From positions 1 through 5,255 of the forward strand of contig JAHBAO020000131.1 in assembly GCA_018500065.2 (NCBI GenBank): DNA of 5,255 nt, written 5' to 3'. This DNA comes from Octadecabacter sp. (GTDB lineage Bacteria; Pseudomonadota; Alphaproteobacteria; Rhodobacterales; Rhodobacteraceae). The notes beneath the pieces are model-generated. The model was not told the DNA's origin. It ran no database searches and was given only the letters and a program-made list of their open reading frames with translations. How positions within the stretch are numbered: the first letter of the stretch is position 1; every line of letters begins with the position of its first letter. Both the position numbers and the translations under genes were made by a program. Shown one piece after another: positions 1 through 5,255 of this stretch.

Positions 1-12
1 CCTTTCCGCTAA
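1..12 (+). CDS. bztA: 3' end of amino acid ABC transporter substrate-binding protein (BztA/AapJ), partial
   Basis: The first twelve bases read Pro-Phe-Arg-stop. From memory of the family, periplasmic binding proteins of the Bzt/Aap systems often end in a Pro-Pro-(aromatic or aliphatic)-Arg tail, and their gene normally lies directly before the first permease gene. A strong hairpin follows 12 bases after this stop, as expected for the end of a cistron. The call rests on three residues plus gene order, so it is an inference and not a homology match. If right, the product is the periplasmic receptor that delivers amino acids to BztB/BztC. Confidence 0.45.
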   Translation, partial: PFR

Positions 13-24
13 AGACGACTTAGC

Positions 25-54
25 AAAGGGCGCGAACTTCGGTTCGCGCCCTTT
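25..54 (+). terminator. Perfect 13-bp stem-loop with UUCG tetraloop between bztA and bztB
   Basis: Bases 25-37 are the exact reverse complement of 42-54, with TTCG (38-41) as the loop closed by a C-G pair. This is the extra-stable C(UUCG)G tetraloop. The 3' arm ends in TTT, but the following bases are CGCG, so there is no proper U-tract; a short T-run occurs at 64-68. The hairpin is certain. Its role is inferred: a leaky terminator, or a 3'-end stabiliser of bztA mRNA. Such elements commonly sit between binding-protein and permease genes, where the binding protein is needed in excess. Confidence 0.7.
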
Positions 55-66
55 CGCGTATGCTTT

Positions 67-94
67 TTGCATACAAGAACGACACTAATAATAT
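67..94 (+). promoter_or_regulatory. Possible weak internal sigma70-type promoter for bztBCD
   Basis: TTGCAT at 67-72 and TAATAT at 89-94 are separated by 16 bases in the locally AT-rich leader behind the hairpin. Matches to consensus are only 3/6 and 4/6, so this is a weak candidate. The position, after the bztA hairpin and about 60 bases before the bztB start, would allow permease and ATPase transcription independent of bztA. Confidence 0.25.
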
Positions 95-142
95 CCTGTT
101 ACACGTGCAGTCGGACAAACCGGCGCAGAGATTGGCAGGGCC

Positions 143-148
143 AGGGAG
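143..148 (+). promoter_or_regulatory. Ribosome binding site that fixes the bztB start
   Basis: AGGGAG lies 7 bases before the ATG at 156. The same 7-base spacing is found for bztC (AGGAG, 1402-1406) and bztD (AAGGAG, 3782-3787). The in-frame upstream ATG at 60 has no purine-rich site before it and overlaps the foot of the hairpin, so 156 is preferred. Confidence 0.75.
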
Positions 149-155
149 TTCAGGG

Positions 156-1412
156 ATGACGATGCAAACCGATCCACGGATGTCTACAGCTGACGTCGCA
201 CCCAAAGCGGGCTTTCGACTTAGTCAGCTTATTTATGACACACGTTACCGCTCTATCACCATTCAGGTGATTGCGATGATCTTGGTGGTGCTTGGGCTTT
301 ACTGGCTCGTGAACAATACCATCCAGAACTTGTCCGCCTTGGGCAAAGATTTCAATTTCGGTTTTTTGCATCAGCCTGCAGGCTATGACATTAACCAACG
401 TCTGATCGAGTACACCTCTCAGTCGTCTCACTTTAGCGCCGCCATTGTTGGCATCCTAAACACCCTTCTTGTCGCATTTCTTGGGTGCATCTTGGCCACG
501 ATAGTTGGCGTTTTCGTCGGTGTGCTTCGTCTTTCCAAGAACTGGGTCGTGAGCCGTTTGATGGCTGTCTATGTCGAGGGCTTCCGCAATGTTCCGCTGC
601 TGCTTTGGATTATCGCGATCTTTGCGATCATGACCGAAAGCATGCCACAGCCGCGTGATTTTAAAGTCGGTGGTGACGCCGCGATGATTTTGGGTGACAG
701 CGTCGCGGTCACCAACCGGGGTGTTTATATTCCTGGTGTCGTGTTTGAAAACGGGTTCCTTGGGTCCCCGTTGTTGAACTGGCTCCTGGTTGGCGCAGTC
801 TTGATCGCCAGCGTTTTCGTGATCCGCATTGTGCGCCGACGTTCTGATGCCGTGCAAGAAAACACAGGCGTTCGCCCGACCACTTGGTACCAGCAGCTTG
901 CGCTACTCGTCATACCTGTTGGCGCTGTGCTGTTCATGATGGGCGCGCATTTGCAGATCCCATATATTAAGGGTTTCAACTTCACAGATGGTATTCACCT
1001 TCGTAACTCGCTTATCGCGCTTTGGATCGCTCTGTCGCTTTATACTGGTGCCTTCATCGCTGAGATCGTGCGCTCTGGTATCCTTGCGATTTCTAAGGGG
1101 CAGTCAGAAGCTGCGGCCGCGCTGGGCCTGCGTCCAAGCCGCACGATGAACCTTGTTATTCTGCCTCAGGCGATGCGCGTGATTATTCCGCCGCTGATTT
1201 CACAATTCCTGAACCTTACCAAAAACTCGTCTTTGGCGATTGCGGTCGGCTACATGGACGTCCGCGCAACATTGGGCGGCATCACGATCAACCAAACGGG
1301 CCGAGAACTAGAGGGCATTCTGCTGATGGCAGCGTTCTACCTGTTTCTAAGCCTCGCGATTTCGGGCGTCATGAACGTCTACAACAACCGCACTCAGTTG
1401 CAGGAGCGTTGA
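156..1412 (+). CDS. bztB: Amino acid ABC transporter permease BztB/AapQ
   Basis: A 418-residue inner-membrane permease of the His/Glu/Gln/Arg/opine family. With BztC it forms the channel for polar or general L-amino acids, powered by BztD. The conserved N-terminal stretch RLSQLIYDTRYRS (21-33) leads into a first membrane helix (about 36-53). Others lie near 95-124, 145-160, 207-226, 247-264, 286-305, 340-360 and 386-408. The periplasmic-type loop at about 161-205 is normal for AapQ-like proteins. The cytoplasmic EAA loop that docks the ATPase is visible as EAAAALGL (318-325), ending in ILP (335-337). Length fits the family (about 400). The start at 156 is chosen because of the RBS and because residues encoded from 60 are not family-like; ATGs at 162 and 180 are less likely alternatives. 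The gene ends one base before bztC. Specificity (acidic amino acids and amides versus broad) cannot be read from the sequence, so aapQ is an equally good name. Confidence 0.93.
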   Translation: MTMQTDPRMSTADVAPKAGFRLSQLIYDTRYRSITIQVIAMILVVLGLYWLVNNTIQNLSALGKDFNFGFLHQPAGYDINQRLIEYTSQSSHFSAAIVGILNTLLVAFLGCILATIVGVFVGVLRLSKNWVVSRLMAVYVEGFRNVPLLLWIIAIFAIMTESMPQPRDFKVGGDAAMILGDSVAVTNRGVYIPGVVFENGFLGSPLLNWLLVGAVLIASVFVIRIVRRRSDAVQENTGVRPTTWYQQLALLVIPVGAVLFMMGAHLQIPYIKGFNFTDGIHLRNSLIALWIALSLYTGAFIAEIVRSGILAISKGQSEAAAALGLRPSRTMNLVILPQAMRVIIPPLISQFLNLTKNSSLAIAVGYMDVRATLGGITINQTGRELEGILLMAAFYLFLSLAISGVMNVYNNRTQLQER

Positions 1413-1413
1413 T

Positions 1414-3783
1414 ATGACCGATACAAACACACACGGCGTCGGCTATGTTCGCGACAAAATGTTGCCGGAACAGTCCCCCCCCGTCGGTGAAAAAGGCGTG
1501 ATCAAATGGATGCGGGAAAACCTGTTTTCCAGCTGGTTGAATATCGTTCTTACGGCGATTTCATTGTATGTCGTTTACATCGTTTTGGCTTTGGTTTTGC
1601 CTTGGTCGTTCGGTGGTATCTGGAACGCTGGCTCATTGACCGAATGCCGCGAAGTCTTGTTCTCGTTCTACAAGAATAGTCATGACGGCGCATGTTGGGC
1701 CGTGATCGAGGATCGCTGGCTGCAACTGTTGTTCGGGTTCTACCCTCCCGAAGAATACTGGCGCCCTATTTTGGCTTTTGTGCTGCTGTTCGTTGCCCTC
1801 GCGCCGATCCTTTTTGCTGACAAAGTGTCAAGCAAGATGATGTGGTTCACGCTTTCTTACCCTTTCCTTGCTGTTTGGCTGATCTGGGGCGGTTCGTTCT
1901 GGACACCTATTTTCGTTGCGTTTGGTTTCGTTGTTGGGTTCATCGTGCTTAAGGTCCTCAGCAAGGTTACGGGCCCAATCGTTGCGAACCTGCTCGCGCT
2001 GGCGGCTGCATTGTTGTGGTGGGGTGTCGTCATGACCCCGCTGAGCGACGGCTTGCACAAGGCAATCGGCGCCGGTCGCTTCGACACGACCCTATCAACG
2101 CTTGAAGCACGCACAGCTGAACTTCCGGCTGAAATCGCCGCGCTTGAGGCTGAAGGCGAAGACAAAGCTGCTGAAATTGCGGTAGCGCTCGAAGAAAAGA
2201 ATGCGACCGTTATCGAAATGGCGGGTATCCGCGTTGGTGAATTCGCGATTGAACAACAGATTGAACCGAAAACCGCGGCGTTCGATCGATTGAATGCAGC
2301 ACAAGAAAGCATTTCAGATCTTTCGGATATCCTGACCGAATGGGGTGGCGCACCCACTGCAGCATCTGACAGCGAAGCGGCGGTCGCCGAGGCGGAACTT
2401 GCAGCGTCATCGGCTGAGACGCTGATTGGGAACATCAGTTCTCTCTTGGCGGGCGCATTGTCTGATCTTGACGAAGATACGGCTGACCTAACTGAGGTTG
2501 CCGAGATCATGGTGGCGAGCGCGGCCCAAGAGGATGCCACCATTTTGGATGACGTTACTGCAATGGTCGACAAAGCTGAGCTTATCGATCCGCTCGCAGG
2601 TCTGATTGAACGTGCAAGCGGCGTAACGACCGCCACATCCGCGGCAGATTTGGCTGCTTTGCGGGCAGACATCGAAACTGCGATGGCGGGGCTTTCGACA
2701 AACCTATCGTCGTTGGAAACGATCCGCGAAAAGATCGTCGCAACGAATGCGGATGACCTTGAAGCGCCACAGGCCCGACTGCTCAGCCAAATGGCCGGTC
2801 TAACCGCACTTCGTAACGAAGAGTCCAATTTGCTACAGGCCGCGTTCCGCGTTTCAACAGAAGCTTCGGAATCCAATAATATCTTGGGTGCACTGATGTC
2901 CCTTGAAGAACGTGAAGCGTCGCTGCCTGAGTTGCGTGCGAACGCAGATGCGGCACGTGAAGCACTACCACGCGCCTATCGCAACATGATTAATATCAAT
3001 CAGCTTCCGGATGACGCGACACGCGAAGATCGCGCGGGGCTTGCGACGTTTATCGACGCGAACAATACTCGACTGAGCATTGAAGCGTCTGTTCGCGATA
3101 CATACGCAGAGTTGGGTCGCGTTGGCCTTCCCCCGGTTGCTAGTCGTGAGATCGGTGGCTTTATGCTGGCGTTGATCGTTGGTGTTGCCGGTATTGTTCT
3201 GTCCTTGCCGCTGGGTATCTTGCTTGCACTTGGCCGTCAGTCGCACTTGTTCTTCGTCAACAAAATTTGTGTGGCCTTCATCGAAGTCATTCGTGGCGTA
3301 CCACTTATCGTGTGGTTGATCACAGCGTCCTTGCTGCTGAATTACTTCCTGCCGCCGGGTTCGAACTTTGACTTGCTGTTGCGCGTTATCATCATGGTGA
3401 CGCTGTTTGCATCGGCTTATCTCGCGGAAGTTATCCGCGGTGGCCTCGCAGCGTTGCCGACCGGCCAATACGAAGGTGCGGACTCGCTGGGCCTGTCATA
3501 CTGGCAGTCCATGCAGTTGATTGTGCTGCCCCAAGCGATGAAAATCTCCATCCCGGGCATCGTGAACACCTTTATCGGACTGTTCAAAGACACCGTTCTG
3601 GTGGTTTTCATCGGCCTGTTTGACCCAATTGGCCTTGCTGGTGCCATCCGTGCTGACACGGACTGGAACGGCATCTATTGGGAACTCTTCGTCTTTATCG
3701 GCGTGCTGTTCTTCATCTTCTGCTACAGCATGGGCCGCTATTCCCTACACCTCGAGAAAAAGCTTCAACGTGAGCACCGTTAA
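1414..3783 (+). CDS. bztC: Amino acid ABC transporter permease BztC/AapM with large periplasmic insert
   Basis: Second permease subunit, 789 residues against roughly 380-440 usual for BztC/AapM. Ten membrane helices can be placed: about 42-64, 115-134, 143-159, 163-182, 187-208, 580-606, 621-645, 652-672, 715-735 and 755-771. Lys/Arg-containing loops lie on the cytoplasmic side, which puts both termini inside. The first periplasmic loop carries C78 and C94 (the latter in GACWAVI), a possible disulfide. The C-terminal half is a standard permease core: SLPLGILLALGR (597-608), EVIRGVPLIVWL (624-635), and the EAA loop with E687-G-A, G693 and LIVLP (702-706), which contacts BztD. Residues about 213-570 are an additional helical domain, described separately. 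The frame is open throughout and the core motifs are intact, so the protein should be functional and is not a broken fusion. The AGGAG site (1402-1406) lies within the last codons of bztB, implying coupled translation. Confidence 0.93.
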   Translation: MTDTNTHGVGYVRDKMLPEQSPPVGEKGVIKWMRENLFSSWLNIVLTAISLYVVYIVLALVLPWSFGGIWNAGSLTECREVLFSFYKNSHDGACWAVIEDRWLQLLFGFYPPEEYWRPILAFVLLFVALAPILFADKVSSKMMWFTLSYPFLAVWLIWGGSFWTPIFVAFGFVVGFIVLKVLSKVTGPIVANLLALAAALLWWGVVMTPLSDGLHKAIGAGRFDTTLSTLEARTAELPAEIAALEAEGEDKAAEIAVALEEKNATVIEMAGIRVGEFAIEQQIEPKTAAFDRLNAAQESISDLSDILTEWGGAPTAASDSEAAVAEAELAASSAETLIGNISSLLAGALSDLDEDTADLTEVAEIMVASAAQEDATILDDVTAMVDKAELIDPLAGLIERASGVTTATSAADLAALRADIETAMAGLSTNLSSLETIREKIVATNADDLEAPQARLLSQMAGLTALRNEESNLLQAAFRVSTEASESNNILGALMSLEEREASLPELRANADAAREALPRAYRNMININQLPDDATREDRAGLATFIDANNTRLSIEASVRDTYAELGRVGLPPVASREIGGFMLALIVGVAGIVLSLPLGILLALGRQSHLFFVNKICVAFIEVIRGVPLIVWLITASLLLNYFLPPGSNFDLLLRVIIMVTLFASAYLAEVIRGGLAALPTGQYEGADSLGLSYWQSMQLIVLPQAMKISIPGIVNTFIGLFKDTVLVVFIGLFDPIGLAGAIRADTDWNGIYWELFVFIGVLFFIFCYSMGRYSLHLEKKLQREHR
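2050..3123 (+). other. Region of bztC encoding an unrecognised ~355-residue periplasmic helical/coiled-coil domain
   Basis: Covers BztC residues about 213-570, between membrane helix 5 and the core permease domain, which resumes at GLPPV (571-575). It is rich in Ala, Glu, Asp, Leu and Ser. It has no Cys, one Trp (W310), and about 67 acidic against 26 basic residues by hand count. It shows no hydrophobic run long enough for a membrane helix. Heptad-like Leu/Ala/Ile spacing is clearest at 224-262 and 490-520, suggesting coiled coils. Helix count and positive-inside loops on both sides place it in the periplasm. No catalytic motif or known domain is recognised. Base composition and codon use look like the flanks by eye, so there is no sign of recent transfer. 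Boundaries are approximate, set from where family-like sequence stops and resumes. Confidence 0.8.
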
Positions 3784-3794
3784 GGAGACCATCA

Positions 3795-4586
3795 ATGTCT
3801 GACACAACAACAGAACGCGCGATCAATCGCGAAGCGATGCAGGTCTCTGACGAGGTTGCCATCCAGATCAGCGACATGAACAAGTGGTACGGAACGTTCC
3901 ACGTTCTGCGCGACATCAACCTCACGGTAAACCGTGGTGAGCGTATCGTAGTTTGCGGGCCGTCGGGTTCCGGTAAATCAACGCTGATCCGCTGCATCAA
4001 CCGTTTGGAAGAACATCAAGCGGGCACGATCATGGTCGATGGCACTGAGCTGTCATCAGACCTTAAGAACATCGACAAGATCCGCTCTGAAGTGGGGATG
4101 TGTTTCCAGCACTTCAACCTGTTCCCGCATCTGACGATCCTTGAAAATTGTACGTTGGCACCGATCTGGGTGCGCAAAACGCCCAAGAAGGAAGCCGAAG
4201 AAACGGCGATGCACTTCCTTGAGAAGGTGAAGATCCCCGAACAGGCCGACAAATACCCCGGTCAGCTATCCGGTGGCCAGCAACAGCGTGTGGCGATTGC
4301 CCGTTCGCTTTGCATGAAGCCGCGTATCATGTTGTTTGATGAACCGACATCGGCGCTCGACCCTGAAATGATCAAGGAAGTTCTCGACACGATGATCGAG
4401 CTTGCTGAAGAAGGTATGACGATGATCTGTGTAACCCACGAAATGGGCTTTGCCCGTCAGGTTGCGAACCGCGTTATCTTTATGGATGCCGGCCAGATCG
4501 TTGAGCAAAACGAGCCGGAAGAGTTCTTTAACAACCCACAATCTGAACGCACACAATTGTTCTTGAGCCAGATCCTAGGTCACTAA
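3795..4586 (+). CDS. bztD: Amino acid ABC transporter ATP-binding protein BztD/AapP
   Basis: A 263-residue cytoplasmic ATPase, full length for the GlnQ/HisP/AapP family, that hydrolyses ATP to drive import through BztB-BztC. All nucleotide-binding elements are present: an aromatic A-loop at W31-Y32, Walker A GPSGSGKST (55-63), Q-loop Q105 in CFQHFNLFPH, signature LSGGQQQR (158-165), Walker B IMLFDEP with catalytic E183, D-loop SALD (186-189) and H-loop H215 in VTHEMGFA. The segment DLKNIDKIRSEVGM before the Q-loop is typical of the polar amino acid branch. There is no C-terminal regulatory domain. AAGGAG (3782-3787) overlaps the bztC stop codon and sits 7 bases before the ATG, so translation is probably coupled to bztC. 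It is the last gene of the operon, and its stop interlocks with that of the convergent phosphatase gene. Confidence 0.96.
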   Translation: MSDTTTERAINREAMQVSDEVAIQISDMNKWYGTFHVLRDINLTVNRGERIVVCGPSGSGKSTLIRCINRLEEHQAGTIMVDGTELSSDLKNIDKIRSEVGMCFQHFNLFPHLTILENCTLAPIWVRKTPKKEAEETAMHFLEKVKIPEQADKYPGQLSGGQQQRVAIARSLCMKPRIMLFDEPTSALDPEMIKEVLDTMIELAEEGMTMICVTHEMGFARQVANRVIFMDAGQIVEQNEPEEFFNNPQSERTQLFLSQILGH

Positions 4587-5083
4587 GCCAAATCTTTCGG
4601 CACAACAAAATCGACAACTTGGCCGGAGCGGGAAACTGCTTCGGCCCAGTCGTTTATGGGGAAGTCGCACACCAAAGTCGCGCAGGTCGGATAATCCATG
4701 AACCTGCGGTGGTCGGGTGCCTTTGCAACAACCTCATCGGCAAAGAACGCGATGCCGGGGTTGTGGGCGACCAGTGCAACTGTATCGCCCGTTGCCGCAC
4801 GTAGCACCTTCCAGAGTGCCGCAGGTGAGCCATGATAGAGGTTTGCATGGTAGCTGACCTCAGGATTGCTCCCGAGTGCTGCAACGACGTGTTCAGTCGT
4901 CTCAACAGTGCGTGCTGCATCGCTACTGTGGATCGTTTCCGGTACATAGCTATGTGTCGCGAGCCAGCCCCCAATTGCAGACGCTGCGTCGCGGCCGCGG
5001 TCAGCGAGTGTACGGGCGTGGTCATCGAACGGGGCATCCCAGCTTGATTTGGCGTGGCGGATCAGGATCAGGCGTTTTCTCAT
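4583..5083 (-). CDS. SixA-type histidine phosphatase family protein
   Basis: A 166-residue protein of the histidine phosphatase (phosphoglycerate mutase-like) superfamily, SixA branch. LILIRHAKSSW (5-15) contains the nucleophile H10 with R9. SSDAARTVETTE (53-64) supplies the second phosphate-binding Arg (R58). VALVAHNPG (102-110) carries the second catalytic His (H107). D-x(2)-R-x-L-x(2)-RG (21-30) is typical of SixA proteins. There is no signal peptide, so it is probably cytoplasmic. E. coli SixA dephosphorylates phosphohistidine in phosphotransfer proteins; the substrate here is unknown, so no symbol is given. The start at 5083 is chosen because the motif begins six residues later and the ATG overlaps the upstream stop as ATGA. 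An in-frame ATG at 5185 would add 34 residues that instead overlap the preceding gene. No good Shine-Dalgarno precedes 5083, consistent with coupled translation. Confidence 0.88.
   Translation of the reverse strand: MRKRLILIRHAKSSWDAPFDDHARTLADRGRDAASAIGGWLATHSYVPETIHSSDAARTVETTEHVVAALGSNPEVSYHANLYHGSPAALWKVLRAATGDTVALVAHNPGIAFFADEVVAKAPDHRRFMDYPTCATLVCDFPINDWAEAVSRSGQVVDFVVPKDLA
4621..4646 (+). terminator. Candidate 3' hairpin for the bztBCD transcript, inside the phosphatase gene
   Basis: Bases 4621-4629 pair with 4638-4646 over nine positions including one G-U, leaving an 8-base loop, about 35 bases beyond the bztD stop. No U-tract follows. In the opposite transcript the G-U becomes a C-A mismatch, so the fold is stronger in the bzt direction. 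It may only reflect codons of the phosphatase gene. Terminator or mRNA-stabiliser function is speculative. Confidence 0.25.
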
Positions 5084-5255
5084 GACGGGTGGAAAGCGTC
5101 CATATGAAATGCGGTTTGTGCTGGGTCGCGGCCGTAGGATTGGCTGACAGGGCAGGACATACGGACGCGACAGGCTGCGCGGCATCTGGCATCGGTCTCA
5201 ATATGGGCCTTACAGCTGGGCACATCGTAGCCCGTGAGCGATAGCGCTGAAACCG
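5080..5255 (-). CDS. C-terminus of a Cys-rich, ferredoxin-like protein (partial)
   Basis: The frame enters from beyond the window edge (first whole codon 5253-5251) and gives 57 residues before TGA at 5082-5080. It contains GYDVPSC, then Cys at fragment positions 24, 28 and 34 (C14-x9-C24-x3-C28-x5-C34-P), then SQSYGR and the tail FHMDAFHPS. The Cys spacing and these short motifs resemble, from memory, the C-terminus of a ferredoxin-type (4Fe-4S, epoxyqueuosine-reductase-like) protein common in Rhodobacterales, whose main Cys clusters would lie upstream outside the window. The TGA overlaps the phosphatase ATG by four bases, so the two form an operon. The reading as a real gene is well supported by composition and by the overlap. 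The family assignment is tentative. The two competing frames of this stretch are Pro/Arg-rich or contain stops. Confidence 0.6.
   Translation of the reverse strand, partial: VSALSLTGYDVPSCKAHIETDARCRAACRVRMSCPVSQSYGRDPAQTAFHMDAFHPS

Noticed and set aside
60..155. In-frame N-terminal extension of BztB from the ATG at 60
   Set aside because: There is no ribosome binding site before 60, the extension is not membrane-protein or family-like, and a good AGGGAG site stands 7 bases before the ATG at 156.
1857..2876. Long open frame of 339 codons on the - strand, opposite the BztC insert
   Set aside because: Its Ser/Ala-rich product is what the complement of Ala/Glu/Asp-rich codons gives. It lies wholly antisense to a well-supported gene, has no recognisable motif, and ends in low-complexity sequence.
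2050..3123. Insert as a recent mobile-element or inteine-like insertion
   Set aside because: There are no terminal repeats, no target-site duplication, no splicing motifs or Cys/Ser junction with C-terminal His-Asn, and no visible change in base or codon use. It reads as an integral protein domain.
2965..3468. 167-codon - strand open frame opposite bztC
   Set aside because: Gln/Arg/Asn-rich with no motif and fully antisense to conserved permease codons, so it is a shadow frame.
5084..5185. Longer N-terminus for the phosphatase starting at 5185
   Set aside because: The extra 34 residues are Pro/Arg-rich, lie in front of the normal SixA start, and overlap a better coding frame whose TGA overlaps the ATG at 5083.

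Overview
The window holds most of a polar amino acid ABC importer operon on the + strand, of the Bzt/Aap type (general L-amino acid, or glutamate/glutamine/aspartate/asparagine uptake). A short two-gene block on the - strand runs into it tail to tail. Gene content, moderate GC and the BztBCD sequence style point to an alphaproteobacterium of the Rhodobacteraceae, probably a marine roseobacter-type organism. The genus cannot be fixed from this sequence.

Layout: bases 1-12 look like the last codons (Pro-Phe-Arg-stop) of the substrate-binding protein gene bztA/aapJ. A perfect 13-bp hairpin with a UUCG tetraloop (25-54) separates it from the permease genes. After a leader with a possible weak internal promoter come bztB/aapQ (156-1412), bztC/aapM (1414-3783) and bztD/aapP (3795-4586). 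The gaps are 1 and 11 bases, and each gene has a clear Shine-Dalgarno sequence 7 bases before its ATG. On the - strand, the C-terminal 57 codons of a Cys-rich, ferredoxin-like protein (5255-5080) overlap by ATGA with a SixA-type histidine phosphatase gene (5083-4583). The stop codon of that gene interlocks with the stop codon of bztD.

How they work together: BztB and BztC form the inner-membrane pore, BztD is the ATPase that drives it, and BztA, encoded just outside the window, would deliver substrate from the periplasm. The - strand pair has no evident functional link to transport.

The outstanding oddity is BztC. At 789 residues it is roughly twice the usual length. The extra ~355 residues form one Cys-free, Ala-rich, acidic, predicted helical/coiled-coil domain between the fifth membrane helix and the core permease domain. 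Topology places it in the periplasm. I do not recognise the domain. The rest of the window is ordinary.
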